Of a stretch of 64,000 bases of DNA, positions 1 through 9,786 are shown in pieces. The notes under the pieces were generated by a model. That model was not told the origin of the DNA. It was given only the letters and a program-made list of their open reading frames with translations, and searched no databases. This stretch comes from Natronospirales bacterium (lineage in GTDB: Bacteria > Pseudomonadota > Gammaproteobacteria > Natronospirales > REEB76). The first letter of the stretch is position 1; every line of letters begins with the position of its first letter. The translations under genes were made by a program, and so were the position numbers. The DNA lies in NCBI GenBank assembly GCA_021816765.1, contig JAKAXB010000006.1, positions 62,001 through 126,000 of the forward strand. The letters are read 5' to 3'.

Positions 1-291
1 TTGATGAATACGAATAGCCCGATCTACTTCGCCGCGGCGCCGGAACAGGTTGCCCAGGGCGAAATGGGTTTCAACGGTATCCGAGTCAACCTCCGCCACA
101 CGGATAAACACTTCCAGGGCCTTGTCCGGTTCTTCATTCAGCAGGAAATTGAGGCCTTTGAAATATTCAGCACTGACAAATTTGAAGCGCGAATCCAGCT
201 TGCTGTCGCGACCCCAGCGTACCAAAATCCAGCCGAACACTGCAGCTGCGATCAGTAGTAGTGCAACAACCGCTGCGGAATCAGTGGTCAT
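1..291 (-). CDS. lapB: LapB (YciM), N-terminal part, cut by window start
   Basis: This is the N-terminal 97 codons of the lipopolysaccharide assembly protein LapB, which sets LPS levels by promoting FtsH-dependent turnover of LpxC. The protein opens with a hydrophobic anchor (residues about 8-24), then the cytoplasmic linker containing KFVSAEYFKGLNFLLNEEPD, a family hallmark, and the first tetratricopeptide repeat (ALGNLFRRRGEVDRAIRIHQ). The rest, including the C-terminal rubredoxin-like zinc domain, lies beyond base 1. The ATG at 291 overlaps the end of lapA by 11 bases, so the two are translationally coupled, as in other gammaproteobacteria. Confidence 0.93.
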   Translation of the reverse strand, partial: MTTDSAAVVALLLIAAAVFGWILVRWGRDSKLDSRFKFVSAEYFKGLNFLLNEEPDKALEVFIRVAEVDSDTVETHFALGNLFRRRGEVDRAIRIHQ

Positions 292-574
292 TCTTGAGTG
301 GGAGATTGCGCAAGTTGCGGATTTCCGCCTCTGCGTCACGGATGGAACGTCTAAGCCGCCAGGCTTCCCGCTTGAGACGGAAAATTATCGCAAGGCTGCT
401 CAATAGACCCAGCAGCCAGCCGATGAGGGCGGCCCCGAGCAGTGCCGAGGACAAATGAACGCGTATGGTGCCGACGAGATAATCAAGCGCAATCGTGGCA
501 CCGTTGGCATAGGCCAGCAGCAGCGCCAACAGGAAGATGCACAGAAGTATGGCTACGGCGATCCAACGCAGCAT
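281..574 (-). CDS. lapA: LapA (YciS), LPS assembly membrane protein
   Basis: A 97-residue inner-membrane protein of the LapA/DUF1049 family, partner of LapB in regulating LPS synthesis. Two hydrophobic segments (about residues 3-22 and 38-62) are followed by a basic, coiled-coil-like cytoplasmic tail rich in Arg and Glu. An in-frame ATG exists at 586. I prefer 574 because GGAG lies six bases ahead of it and the resulting length is close to the 102 residues of the E. coli protein. The gene follows ihfB after a short gap that holds a GC hairpin and overlaps lapB. Confidence 0.9.
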   Translation of the reverse strand: MLRWIAVAILLCIFLLALLLAYANGATIALDYLVGTIRVHLSSALLGAALIGWLLGLLSSLAIIFRLKREAWRLRRSIRDAEAEIRNLRNLPLKNDH

Positions 575-601
575 GAGTGGCTCCATTCAATACTAAATGA
601 G

Positions 602-619
602 GCCGGGGCCCACCCCGGC
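602..619 (-). terminator. GC-rich hairpin between ihfB and lapA
   Basis: Read on the minus strand, GCCGGGG and CCCCGGC form a perfect 7-bp stem around a four-base loop, starting at the first base after the ihfB stop codon. Only a weak T-rich tail (CTCATTTAG) follows, so it is a poor classical terminator. It could attenuate transcription into lapAB or protect the 3' end of the ihfB message. Confidence 0.4.
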
Positions 620-919
620 TTATCCGTGCTTTTCGAGAATGCCATCGTTGACGCGGTCGCGTAAATCCTTGCCGGGCTTGAAGTGCGGGACATGCTTCCC
701 CGGCAGAGCGACGGCATCGCCGGTTTTAGGGTTACGGCCCATGCGCGGCGGGCGGAAATGCAGGGAAAAGCTGCCAAAACCGCGAATTTCAATCCGCATT
801 CCCGTGGCCAGGGCGTTGCTCATCTGCTCCAGCATCGTCTTGACGGCGAGTTCAATATCCTTGCCTGCAAGATGACTCTGCTTCCTGGCGATGATTTCGA
901 TCAGCTCTGACTTCGTCAT
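620..919 (-). CDS. ihfB: Integration host factor subunit beta
   Basis: A 99-residue HU/IHF-family DNA-bending protein, the beta half of the IHF heterodimer. The opening [17 protein letters not shown] and the beta-arm motif [27 protein letters not shown] are typical, with the intercalating proline region in PKTGD. The length (99) is close to the 94 of E. coli. It lies downstream of rpsA with 112 bases between them, the conserved rpsA-ihfB order. That gap holds no gene; no convincing promoter was identified in it. Confidence 0.96.
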   Translation of the reverse strand: MTKSELIEIIARKQSHLAGKDIELAVKTMLEQMSNALATGMRIEIRGFGSFSLHFRPPRMGRNPKTGDAVALPGKHVPHFKPGKDLRDRVNDGILEKHG

Positions 920-1031
920 GGTTCGTTTGTGCCTTCAATGCCAAACATGCAACGAGCTGCCGCGCGAATTTGCATGATTGCACTCAACAGTCTGACTAAC
1001 CCGCAGCTACCAGAATGCGTGAGTTGCCTGA

Positions 1032-2711
1032 TTACGCCTCTTTACCATTGCCGATGTGTTCCTTGAGCAGATCGCCCAGAGTGGTGGTACCGGATGAGGT
1101 ATTGCGCGAGTAATCCTCCATCGCCTGTGCTTCCTCCTGCAGTTCCTTGGCTTTCACCGACAGGTTGATGCTGCGGTTCTTGCGGTCCACTCCCACGAAA
1201 CGGGCTTCGATCTCATCTCCTTCCTTGATCATTGTACGTGCATCCTCCACGCGGTCACGTGACAGTTCCGAAGCACGCAGATAACCTTCAATGCCGTTGC
1301 CCAAGTCGATGTTTGCGCCCTTGGCGTCCACTGTGACGACCTTGCCATTCACCAGACTGCCCTTGGGATGTTCGGCCAGGAAGTTCGAGAAGGGGTCTTT
1401 CTCCATCTGCTTGATACCGAGGGAGATGCGCTCGCGCTGTGCGTCCACCGCCAATACCACAGCTTCCACTTCATCACTCTTCTTGTAGTTACGCACCGCC
1501 TCTTCGCCGGGGATATCCCATGAGATGTCAGAAAGGTGCACCAGACCGTCAATACCGCCGTCCAGGCCTACGAAAATGCCGAAATCAGTGATGGACTTGA
1601 TCTTGCCCTTGATGTGGTCACCTTTATTGTGGTTGGCGGCAAATTCCTCCCAGGGATTCGGTGTGCACTGCTTCATGCCGAGCGAGATGCGGCGACGTTC
1701 CGCGTCGATCTCCAGTACCATCACTTCAGTCTCATCGCCCACTTGCACGATTTTGGCGGGATTGACGTTCTTATTGGTCCAGTCCATCTCGGAAACGTGC
1801 ACCAGACCTTCCACACCCGGCTCTACCTCCACAAAACAGCCGTAGTCGGCGAGATTGGTCACCTTGCCGAACAGCCGCGTGCCGGCCGGATAACGGCGTG
1901 TGATATCCACCCACGGATCGTCGCCCAGCTGCTTGAGACCCAGCGATACGCGATTGCGCTCGCGATCAAACTTGAGCACCTTGACGTCAATCTCGTCGCC
2001 TACCGCCACGACTTCCGACGGGTGCTTGACGCGCTTCCAGGCCATGTCGGTGATGTGCAGCAAGCCGTCTATGCCGCCGAGATCCACGAAGGCGCCGTAC
2101 TCGGTGAGGTTCTTGACGATACCCTTGACCACCGAACCTTCCTGCAGATTGCCCAAGAGCTGATCACGCTCGGCGCTGTATTCCGCTTCCACCACGGCGC
2201 GGCGTGATACCACCACGTTGTTGCGGCGCTGATCGAGTTTAATGACCTTGAATTCCAGTTCCTTGCCCTCCAGATAGCCGGGATCGCGCACCGGGCGCAC
2301 ATCCACGAGGGAACCCGGTAGGAATGCGCGCACACCGTCCACTTCCACGGTAAATCCGCCCTTTACCTTACCGCTGATGTAACCCTTGACGATATCTCCC
2401 TTGGTGAAGGCTTCCTCAAGCCGTGTCCAGGAACGGGCGCGCTTGGCCTTCTCGCGCGACAGGCGGGTTTCGCCAAAACCATCCTCGACGGCATCCAGCG
2501 CCACTTCCACATCGTCGCCCACGGCGACTTCCAACTCGCCATTTTCATTGTAGAACTGCTCGGCAGGAATCACGCCTTCGGATTTGAGGCCGGCGTTTAC
2601 AATCACCACATCCGGCCGGATTTCCACCACGCGGGCCGTGAGTATCGAGCCCGACCGCATTTGCGACTGCTTGATGCTTTCTTCAAAAAGTTCTGCGAAA
2701 GATTCGCTCAT
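1032..2711 (-). CDS. rpsA: 30S ribosomal protein S1
   Basis: A 559-residue S1 protein, which recruits and unfolds mRNA on the small subunit. It contains six S1 (OB-fold) repeats. The first two are the divergent ribosome-binding ones, and repeats 3-6 carry the pattern G.V..(L/I)..(Y/F)G.FV.(L/V)..G..GL(V/L)H.S. The start at 2711 ([16 protein letters not shown]) matches E. coli MTESFAQLFEESLKE and has AGGAT a short distance upstream; an in-frame ATG at 2732 would add seven residues without family support. The 120 bases between cmk and this start form the leader and can fold locally (CCCCT-GGA-AGGGG), which could matter because S1 is known to be autoregulated in other bacteria. Confidence 0.97.
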   Translation of the reverse strand: MSESFAELFEESIKQSQMRSGSILTARVVEIRPDVVIVNAGLKSEGVIPAEQFYNENGELEVAVGDDVEVALDAVEDGFGETRLSREKAKRARSWTRLEEAFTKGDIVKGYISGKVKGGFTVEVDGVRAFLPGSLVDVRPVRDPGYLEGKELEFKVIKLDQRRNNVVVSRRAVVEAEYSAERDQLLGNLQEGSVVKGIVKNLTEYGAFVDLGGIDGLLHITDMAWKRVKHPSEVVAVGDEIDVKVLKFDRERNRVSLGLKQLGDDPWVDITRRYPAGTRLFGKVTNLADYGCFVEVEPGVEGLVHVSEMDWTNKNVNPAKIVQVGDETEVMVLEIDAERRRISLGMKQCTPNPWEEFAANHNKGDHIKGKIKSITDFGIFVGLDGGIDGLVHLSDISWDIPGEEAVRNYKKSDEVEAVVLAVDAQRERISLGIKQMEKDPFSNFLAEHPKGSLVNGKVVTVDAKGANIDLGNGIEGYLRASELSRDRVEDARTMIKEGDEIEARFVGVDRKNRSINLSVKAKELQEEAQAMEDYSRNTSSGTTTLGDLLKEHIGNGKEA

Positions 2712-2831
2712 TGTGAGGTTGATCCTGAACACCCTGCGTACAGGGGTTTTGGGTTAGTCCGGCTCCCCTTCCAGGGGATATCCGGGTTGGTTAACAACAT
2801 TAAGGGTCGAACTTCCGTGTGAGCCCCGGCT

Positions 2832-3536
2832 TCAATACCCTGGCGCAGCCTGGGTAAACCGCGTCCGGGCCAGCTCCAGAATCCGCGCCACTACCTGCTG
2901 GATATCCATGCCGGTAGTATCCAGTACCAAGGCATCCGGGGCCGGCTGCAGGGGGGAAACGGCGCGCTTCTGGTCGCGCTCGTCCCGGGCGGTAATATCC
3001 TGAAAAAGGCCGTGCAGGTTAGCATTTAACCCTTTCTCTTTCAACTGCTTATAGCGTCTTTGAGCCCTTTCCTCGGCACTCGCCGTGAGGAAGATTTTCA
3101 GGCCGGCGTCCGGGAAAATAGCCGTCCCCATGTCGCGGCCATCGGCCACCAGTCCGGGGGGATGACGGAAATCCCGCTGCAGGGCCTTGAGCCCTTCCCG
3201 CACTTCCGGCAGCACCGCGATTTCGGAGGCACGCCTGCCACATTCCTCGGTGCGTATGGCATAGGTCACATCCCGTCCCGCCAGCAGTACCCTTTCCTCT
3301 CCATCCGCTGTACGGATGAATGCCACCGGCATGGCACGCGCCAGCCGGCCCAGCTCCCCGGACTCGCCGGTCGCAATACCGGCGTCGTGGGCAACGTGAG
3401 CCAACACCCGGTACAGTGCGCCGCTATCCAGCAAATGCCAGTGGAGAACATCGGCGATGCACCGGCTGACGGTGCCTTTGCCGGAACCACTCGGCCCATC
3501 AATCGCCAGCACCGGAGGTAAGGCGCTCGGGATCAT
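2832..3536 (-). CDS. cmk: Cytidylate kinase
   Basis: A 234-residue (d)CMP kinase that makes CDP and dCDP from CMP or dCMP and ATP. The P-loop is visible at residues 11-20 (AIDGPSGSGKGTVSR). RRASEIAVLPEVREGL and VADGRDMGTAIFPDAGLKIFLTASAEERAQRR follow the family closely and form the CMP-binding and lid regions. The start ATG at 3536 overlaps the aroA stop by four bases. It lies in the conserved aroA-cmk-rpsA order. Confidence 0.96.
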   Translation of the reverse strand: MIPSALPPVLAIDGPSGSGKGTVSRCIADVLHWHLLDSGALYRVLAHVAHDAGIATGESGELGRLARAMPVAFIRTADGEERVLLAGRDVTYAIRTEECGRRASEIAVLPEVREGLKALQRDFRHPPGLVADGRDMGTAIFPDAGLKIFLTASAEERAQRRYKQLKEKGLNANLHGLFQDITARDERDQKRAVSPLQPAPDALVLDTTGMDIQQVVARILELARTRFTQAAPGY

Positions 3537-4888
3537 GGGAGCGCTGTATCCTGGACTTCAATTGACAGCCCGGTAGCACGCGCCATGGCGGCAAAGCCGG
3601 GAAAGGAGGTATCCACGTTACGGCAGTCACGGATGCGAATGGCTGAACGCGCGCGCAGGCCGGCCATGGCAAAGGCCATGGCAATGCGGTGATCCCCGTT
3701 ACTAGTCACTTCTCCACCTGTGAAACTTTCCGCACCCTGCACGCACATACCTTCATCCCAGACATCCACTTCCACGCCCAGTGCGCGTAACCCCGCGGCC
3801 ATGGCTGCCAATCGGTCGCTTTCTTTCACACGCAACTCTGCGGCACCCCTCAGGGTTGTGACGCCCTCGGCACAGGCGGCGGCAACTAGCAGCGCCGGAA
3901 ATTCGTCTATGGTCAGTGGCACCATGCCGGAATCAATATCTATACCGCACAGCCTGCCACCCACTATTTCGATGTCCGCCAGCGGTTCATTGCCGGCTAG
4001 ACATGGATTGTGCAGACGAATATCCGCGCCCATGTCCCGCAACAGTGAAATGATGCCGGTACGGGTGGGATTTACGCCTACCTTCTCCAGCATCAGCCTC
4101 GCTCCAGGTACCATGGCGGCGCCCACCAGAAAAAAGGCGGCGGAAGAAAGATCCCCCGGCACGGGCATAGTTGTGCCATGCAATACCGTCCCGCCGCGCA
4201 ACCCCAGCCAGTCATCCGCGCGCAGACATTCACATCCAAATGCCGCCAGCATGCGTTCTGTATGATCGCGACTTACCGCAGGCTCACGCAGCCAGGTTTC
4301 GCCGTCCGCATGCAGCCCTGCAAGCAGCAGCGCGGATTTCACCTGCGCACTGGCCAAGGGCATCGCATAGCGCAACGGCTTCAATGGTTGCCGGCCACGC
4401 ACCGTCAACGGTGCACAAGTTTGTGCGCTTTCAATCACCGCGCCCATGCGCGCCAGTGGCTCGATGATGCGTGCCATGGGGCGGCGACACAGGGATTCAT
4501 CCCCCGTCAATATCGAAACAAAGGGTTGGCCGCAAAGCAACCCTGCCAGCAGGCGCATGGAAGTGCCGGAATTCCCCAGATCGAGTGGCTGACGTGCCGC
4601 GTGCAAGCCTTCTCGGCCTGTACCCTGCACTATTACTTCAGTTGGCTTGACATGCTGAATAGATACCCCAAGCGCCCGGCATGCAGCCAGTGTGCGATGG
4701 CAGTCATCACTCTCCAGGAAGCCATTGATGTGCGTCTCGCCCATTGCGAGCGCAGCGAGCATAAGTGCGCGGTGGGAAATGGATTTATCGCCCGGCACCC
4801 GTATCTGCCCTGTGATCTGTCCGCCCGGAGCAATGACGAAATCAGTACGCCTGGTGGCAGACGGCGGGGGTGCGGCGGGGTGGCTCAA
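3533..4888 (-). CDS. aroA: 3-phosphoshikimate 1-carboxyvinyltransferase (EPSP synthase)
   Basis: A 451-residue EPSP synthase, which joins phosphoenolpyruvate to shikimate 3-phosphate in the sixth step of the shikimate pathway. Substrate-binding signatures are present: PGDKSISHRALMLAALA near residue 33, LGNSGTSMRLLAG near 103, and RVKESDRLAAMAAGLRAL near 355 for the C-terminal lobe. It is slightly longer than E. coli AroA (427), with an extra N-terminal stretch. Both ends overlap neighbours by four bases (hisC upstream, cmk downstream), so it is inside one operon. Confidence 0.96.
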   Translation of the reverse strand: MSHPAAPPPSATRRTDFVIAPGGQITGQIRVPGDKSISHRALMLAALAMGETHINGFLESDDCHRTLAACRALGVSIQHVKPTEVIVQGTGREGLHAARQPLDLGNSGTSMRLLAGLLCGQPFVSILTGDESLCRRPMARIIEPLARMGAVIESAQTCAPLTVRGRQPLKPLRYAMPLASAQVKSALLLAGLHADGETWLREPAVSRDHTERMLAAFGCECLRADDWLGLRGGTVLHGTTMPVPGDLSSAAFFLVGAAMVPGARLMLEKVGVNPTRTGIISLLRDMGADIRLHNPCLAGNEPLADIEIVGGRLCGIDIDSGMVPLTIDEFPALLVAAACAEGVTTLRGAAELRVKESDRLAAMAAGLRALGVEVDVWDEGMCVQGAESFTGGEVTSNGDHRIAMAFAMAGLRARSAIRIRDCRNVDTSFPGFAAMARATGLSIEVQDTALP

Positions 4889-6018
4889 GCGGTGAGTACT
4901 TTCTTGAGTGCCTGCAGCAGACGGGTATTCTGATCTGGCAGGCCGATGGTGATGCGCAGGTGATTCGGCATAGCATAATTGTGCAACGGCCGCACAATCA
5001 CACCCTCCCGCAGCAAGGCTTCATATACAGAGCGCGCCGGACGTTTGAAGTCCACGGTGAGGAAATTACCGATGGATGGAATCCAGCTGAGGTTCAAAGT
5101 ACGCAAACCCTGCTCAAGCTGCCGCATGCCGGCCTGGTTGACGGCCAGGGTTTTCTCGATATGTTCCGCATCGAAAAGCGCCGCCAGCGCCCCAGCCTGC
5201 GCGAGGCTATTGACGTTAAACGGCTGGCGTATGCGGTTGAGAAATTCCGCCACCGTCCGATGGGACAGGGAATAACCGGCCCGCAGACCGGCAAGACCGT
5301 AGGCCTTGGAAAAGGTTCGCGTGACTACCAGATGGGGAAAACGATCGAGCCAGTGTGAGCAATCCGGGTATTGTAGCTCGCTTACATATTCGATATAGGC
5401 CTCATCCACCACCACTAATACCCTTTGCGGCACCCGTTCCAGGAAATGCAGCAGGCTGGCGCGATCCAGCCAGGTACCAGTGGGGTTATTGGGGTTGGCG
5501 ATACATACCATTCGCGTATGCTTATCAATGGCTGCCAGCATGGCGTCGGGATTATGGCCATAGGGCATGTGCGGATGATCGGGTGGATGCGCAGCCGCAA
5601 AACGGATTTCCGCCCCTACTGCCTGGGTCACGATGGCATACACGGCAAAAGCATGGCGGGACATGACCGCATTGCAGCCTGGTTCCAGAAAGGCCCGTGC
5701 CAGAAATTCCAGGTTTTGATCGGAACCGTCGCCGAGTGTGATGCAGCGCGGATCAATGCGGTGCTTTTCCGCAATCGCCTGTCTGAGCTCATACGCCTGA
5801 CCGTCGGGATAAGCAGCCAGCCCGGCGAGGGCATTGCGGATGGCGGCTAATGCTTTCGGACTCGGCCCCAGAGGATTCTCGTTGGAAGCGAGTTTGATGA
5901 CGCCCTTGATGCCGAGTTCGCGCTGCAGCTCGGCAATGGGCTTGCCGGGTTCATAGGGTTTGAGGCCGCGCACACCCCGCGAACACAGTTCTGTCAGATC
6001 GAAATCAAAGTCTTTCAT
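4885..6018 (-). CDS. hisC: Histidinol-phosphate aminotransferase
   Basis: A 377-residue class I/II PLP aminotransferase. LASNENPLGPSPKALAAI, the cofactor-binding NPNNPTG, and SKAYGLAGLRAGY with the Schiff-base lysine identify the HisC family. Outside a his operon and next to aroA, such HisC2 proteins often also transaminate aromatic keto acids (phenylpyruvate or imidazole-acetol phosphate), so a role in Phe/Tyr synthesis is possible; the sequence alone does not decide. The four-base overlap with aroA and 42-base gap to serC place it in the gyrA-serC-...-rpsA cluster. In many relatives pheA lies between serC and hisC; here it is missing. Confidence 0.93.
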   Translation of the reverse strand: MKDFDFDLTELCSRGVRGLKPYEPGKPIAELQRELGIKGVIKLASNENPLGPSPKALAAIRNALAGLAAYPDGQAYELRQAIAEKHRIDPRCITLGDGSDQNLEFLARAFLEPGCNAVMSRHAFAVYAIVTQAVGAEIRFAAAHPPDHPHMPYGHNPDAMLAAIDKHTRMVCIANPNNPTGTWLDRASLLHFLERVPQRVLVVVDEAYIEYVSELQYPDCSHWLDRFPHLVVTRTFSKAYGLAGLRAGYSLSHRTVAEFLNRIRQPFNVNSLAQAGALAALFDAEHIEKTLAVNQAGMRQLEQGLRTLNLSWIPSIGNFLTVDFKRPARSVYEALLREGVIVRPLHNYAMPNHLRITIGLPDQNTRLLQALKKVLTA

Positions 6019-6060
6019 CGCATATACGGAATAGTTCCGTCCCGTTGGTGCAAGTCCCGC

Positions 6061-7143
6061 CTACGCGCGATTACGTTCGAATTCGCGCATGAATTCCGTC
6101 AGTGCACGCACGCCTGCTTCCGGCATGGCATTGTAAAGACTGGCACGCACGCCCCCGGTTGTGCGGTGACCGGCAAGGCCCACCAGTCCCGCCTTCGCAG
6201 CCTGCCGCAGAAACGCCATTTCCAGGCCGCGCTCCGCCAGTGTGAAAGGTATGTTCATCCACGAACGGCAGGTATGAGCCACAGGGCTTACATAAAAACC
6301 GCTTTCATCCAGCACCGCATAGAGCAGGGCTGCCTTGCGCCGGTTACGTTCCGTCATGGCGGGGATGCCGCCTTCCGCCTTGAGCCAAGCGAGCATTTTC
6401 GCCGCTACGTACCAGGCAAATACCGGTGGCGTGGTAAACCGCGAATCTGCCTTGATATGTTCGTGAAAATCCAGCATGGAAGGTGTGCCGGGCGGTACAG
6501 CCTGCAGCAACTCACGGCGCAGGATCACTACGGTGAGGCCGGCGATACCCAGGTTTTTCTGCGCAGAGGCATAGATTAACGCATAACGCGTTACATCCAC
6601 CGCGCGTGACAGGATCATGGAGGTCATGTCCGCTACCAGAGGCATACCCTGGACTTGCGGTGTCCAGTGGAACTCCACACCGCCGATGGTTTCATTCACG
6701 GTATAATGAAGATAGGCACCGGTCGTATCCACATTCCACCGCGACACCGGAGGGATGTCGGTATATCCGGATGCACTGGTATCAGCGGCCACATGCACTG
6801 TACAAAAACGCTGTGCCTCACGCATGGCGCGCGCCGACCAGTAACCTGTATTCACGTAATTGGCGGTACGCCGACTTCCCAGGAGATTAAGCGGCGCCAT
6901 GGCGAACTGCAGGGTGGCACCGCCGTGCAGGAACAATACGGCATACTCATCCGGTATCCCCATGAGCTCGCGCAGGTCAGCTTGCGCCTGCGCGGCGATC
7001 GCCTGAAAAATTTCCGTGCGATGCCCCATCTCCAGCATGGAAATGCCGCTGTCTTTATAATCCAGGAGTTCCTGCCGCACTTCCCGTAACACCGCTTCGG
7101 GCAGCATGGCCGGACCGGCGCCAAAATTGTAAACGCGTGTCAT
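6061..7143 (-). CDS. serC: Phosphoserine aminotransferase
   Basis: A 360-residue PLP enzyme that makes 3-phosphoserine from 3-phosphohydroxypyruvate and glutamate for serine biosynthesis, and also acts on the equivalent pyridoxine intermediate. Family signs are NFGAGPAMLPEAVLREVRQE at the start, SGISMLEMGHR, the PLP lysine in SAQKNLGIAGLTVVI, and the C-terminal GHRTTGGVRASLYNAMP. The length equals the E. coli enzyme (362). It starts 18 bases after the gyrA stop. Confidence 0.97.
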   Translation of the reverse strand: MTRVYNFGAGPAMLPEAVLREVRQELLDYKDSGISMLEMGHRTEIFQAIAAQAQADLRELMGIPDEYAVLFLHGGATLQFAMAPLNLLGSRRTANYVNTGYWSARAMREAQRFCTVHVAADTSASGYTDIPPVSRWNVDTTGAYLHYTVNETIGGVEFHWTPQVQGMPLVADMTSMILSRAVDVTRYALIYASAQKNLGIAGLTVVILRRELLQAVPPGTPSMLDFHEHIKADSRFTTPPVFAWYVAAKMLAWLKAEGGIPAMTERNRRKAALLYAVLDESGFYVSPVAHTCRSWMNIPFTLAERGLEMAFLRQAAKAGLVGLAGHRTTGGVRASLYNAMPEAGVRALTEFMREFERNRA

Positions 7144-7161
7144 CGCGCTGACAGGACAAAA

Positions 7162-9705
7162 CTATTCGGGGCTATCATCGCTTTCATCCGCTTTGATACG
7201 ATCAATCCCAACCAGCTGTTCGCCGTCGTCCAGGCGGATAAGGCGCACGCCCTGGGTGTTGCGTCCGATGACGGATACTTCACTTGCGGGCGTGCGCACC
7301 AGCGTGCCGCCGTTGCTGATGAGCATGATTTCGGCATCCACCGGCACCTGAATGGCACCCACCACCTTGCCATTGCGCTCAGTGGTCTGAATGGAAATCA
7401 CCCCCTGACCGCCGCGACCCTGCAACGGATATTCGACGGCGGGTGTGCGCTTGCCATAACCGTTTTCCGTGGCGGTAAGGATGTCGCCGTCACCCACGAT
7501 GATCAGTCCGATAACTTGTTCGCCCGTGGCAAGCTGAATACCGCGCACGCCGGCGGCGGTGCGGCCCATGGGCCGCACGTCCCCTTCGTGGAAACGGATG
7601 GACTTGCCATTGGACACAAACAGCATGACGTCGCGCTTGCCGTCAGTGATGGCCACCCCCACCAGTCCGTCACCCGCGTTCAGTTCCACGGCGATGATGC
7701 CGCTGCTGCGCGGGCGAGAGAAGTTATCGAGCGAAGTCTTCTTCACCGTGCCAAGTTTAGTGGCCATGAAGACGTATTTGTCTTCGGCATAATCACGCAC
7801 CGGCAACGCGGCGGTGATGCGTTCACCTTCGCTCAAGGGCAACAGATTGACGATGGGTTTGCCGCGGGCGCCGCGGCCCGCCTGCGGGAACTGATACACC
7901 TTCAGCCAATACACCTTGCCTATGCTGGAAAAGCACAGCACCGTGTCATGGGTATTGGCGATAAACAGGTCATCCACGAAATCCTCGTCCTTCACCGTAG
8001 TCGCCGCCTTGCCCCGGCCGCCGCGGCGCTGGGCACGATAGGCACTGACAGGCTGCGACTTGGCGTAGCCGGCGTGGGACAGGGTTACCACCACATCTTC
8101 TTCCGTGATCAAATCCTCGATGGTGAGATCTTCGTGATCCGAGACAATCTCGGTACGGCGCTCGTCGCCGTACTGGGTTCGCAATTCAGTCAGTTCATCA
8201 CGGATCACCCTGAGTAACTTGTCCGGATTGGCCAAAATGGCACGCAACCCGGCGATCATCTCCAGCAGTTCCTTGTACTCGTTGACGATCTTGCCCTGCT
8301 CAAGACCGGTCAGGCGCTGCAGCTTGAGATCCAGGATCGCCTGGGCCTGAGCTTCGGACAGGCGATATTTGTTGCCGCGCAAACCGAATTCTGCAGCAAG
8401 ATCCTCCGGGCGCGAGGCATCCGCTCCGGTACGTTTTAGCATTTCCGTTACGATGCCCGGCTGCCAGTCACGCGCCATCAGGCCAATTTTTGCTTCCGCA
8501 GGGCCGGCGGACTTCTTGATAAGCTCGATCATGGCATCAATGTTCGCGAGTGCGATCGCCAGTCCTTCCAGCACATGGGCGCGCTCACGCGCCTTGCGCA
8601 GATCAAAAAGGGTGCGTCGGGTCACCACCTCACGACGGTGACGCAGGAATGCATCCAGCATCTCCTTGAGATTCAGCAGACGCGGCTGGCCGTCCACGAG
8701 TGCCACCATATTGATGCCAAACACGCTCTGCATGGCGGTGTGCTGATAGAGGTTGTTGAGCATCACGTCCACGTTCTCTCCACGACGCATCTCGATCACC
8801 ATGCGCATGCCGTCCTTATCGGATTCATCGCGCAGCTCGGTGATGCCATCGAGTTTCTTTTCCTTGACCAGCTCGGCAATGCGCTCCAGCAGACGCGCCT
8901 TGTTCACCATGTAGGGCAGTTCCGTCACGATGATGGACTGCTTGCTGCCTTCCTCGCCTTCCACGTGGCTTTTCGCGCGCACAAAGATACGGCCACGGCC
9001 GGTGAAATAGGCCTCATGGATGCCGCGCGCACCATTGATAATGCCGCCGGTGGGAAAATCCGGTCCCGGCAGATACTTCATGAGATCGTGAATGGTGAGA
9101 GAAGAATCGTCTATGAGCGCTACGCAGGCGCTGATGACTTCCTTGAGATTGTGCGGCGGGATATTGGTGGCCATACCCACCGCGATACCGGAAGAACCAT
9201 TGACCAGCAGGTTCGGCAGCCGCGTCGGCAACACCGACGGCTCGCTCTCGGATTCGTCGTAATTGGGAGCGAAATCCACCGTTTCCTTGTCAATGTCGGC
9301 AAGCATCTCATGGGCAAGCTTCGCCATGCGTACTTCGGTATACCGCATGGCCGCCGGTGCATCGCCATCCACGGAGCCGAAATTGCCCTGACCATCCACC
9401 AGTACATAACGCATGGAAAACAGCTGCGCCATGCGCACCATGGTGTCGTACACCGCGGTGTCGCCGTGGGGATGGTATTTGCCGATGACATCACCCACCA
9501 CGCGGGCGGATTTCTTATAGGGTTTGTTGTAGTCGTTACCCAGCTCCTTCATGGCGTAGAGCACGCGCCGGTGCACGGGTTTGAGACCGTCGCGCACGTC
9601 CGGCAGCGCCCGCCCCACGATCACGCTCATGGCGTAATCGAGGTAGGACTGCTTCATCTCCTCTTCGAGGCTGACGAGCGTGAGCTCGCGGGCAAATTCG
9701 GCCAT
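7162..9705 (-). CDS. gyrA: DNA gyrase subunit A
   Basis: An 847-residue GyrA, the breakage-reunion subunit of gyrase. The winged-helix/tower region holds the quinolone-resistance segment [19 protein letters not shown] and the catalytic tyrosine in RYTEVRMAK. The C-terminal beta-pinwheel starts with the GyrA box QRRGGRGK (about residue 560), which distinguishes it from ParC. The position equivalent to E. coli Ser83 is threonine, as is natural in Pseudomonas, and Asp87 is kept. The start at 9705 gives the standard [18 protein letters not shown]. It heads the serC-hisC-aroA gene string. Confidence 0.98.
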   Translation of the reverse strand: MAEFARELTLVSLEEEMKQSYLDYAMSVIVGRALPDVRDGLKPVHRRVLYAMKELGNDYNKPYKKSARVVGDVIGKYHPHGDTAVYDTMVRMAQLFSMRYVLVDGQGNFGSVDGDAPAAMRYTEVRMAKLAHEMLADIDKETVDFAPNYDESESEPSVLPTRLPNLLVNGSSGIAVGMATNIPPHNLKEVISACVALIDDSSLTIHDLMKYLPGPDFPTGGIINGARGIHEAYFTGRGRIFVRAKSHVEGEEGSKQSIIVTELPYMVNKARLLERIAELVKEKKLDGITELRDESDKDGMRMVIEMRRGENVDVMLNNLYQHTAMQSVFGINMVALVDGQPRLLNLKEMLDAFLRHRREVVTRRTLFDLRKARERAHVLEGLAIALANIDAMIELIKKSAGPAEAKIGLMARDWQPGIVTEMLKRTGADASRPEDLAAEFGLRGNKYRLSEAQAQAILDLKLQRLTGLEQGKIVNEYKELLEMIAGLRAILANPDKLLRVIRDELTELRTQYGDERRTEIVSDHEDLTIEDLITEEDVVVTLSHAGYAKSQPVSAYRAQRRGGRGKAATTVKDEDFVDDLFIANTHDTVLCFSSIGKVYWLKVYQFPQAGRGARGKPIVNLLPLSEGERITAALPVRDYAEDKYVFMATKLGTVKKTSLDNFSRPRSSGIIAVELNAGDGLVGVAITDGKRDVMLFVSNGKSIRFHEGDVRPMGRTAAGVRGIQLATGEQVIGLIIVGDGDILTATENGYGKRTPAVEYPLQGRGGQGVISIQTTERNGKVVGAIQVPVDAEIMLISNGGTLVRTPASEVSVIGRNTQGVRLIRLDDGEQLVGIDRIKADESDDSPE

Positions 9706-9765
9706 GCGGGGACTGGGCTTGTGGTGCTTTATGGGGCCGCTGAAGGCGGAAAATTCAAAGTGCGA

Positions 9766-9774
9766 ATTTTACCA
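9766..9774 (-). promoter_or_regulatory. Candidate extended -10 promoter of gyrA
   Basis: Minus strand TGG immediately followed by TAAAAT makes an extended -10 element about 60 bases ahead of the gyrA ATG. No good -35 hexamer was found at the usual spacing, which extended -10 promoters tolerate. Confidence 0.4.
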
Positions 9775-9786
9775 CAGACGGGCAAT

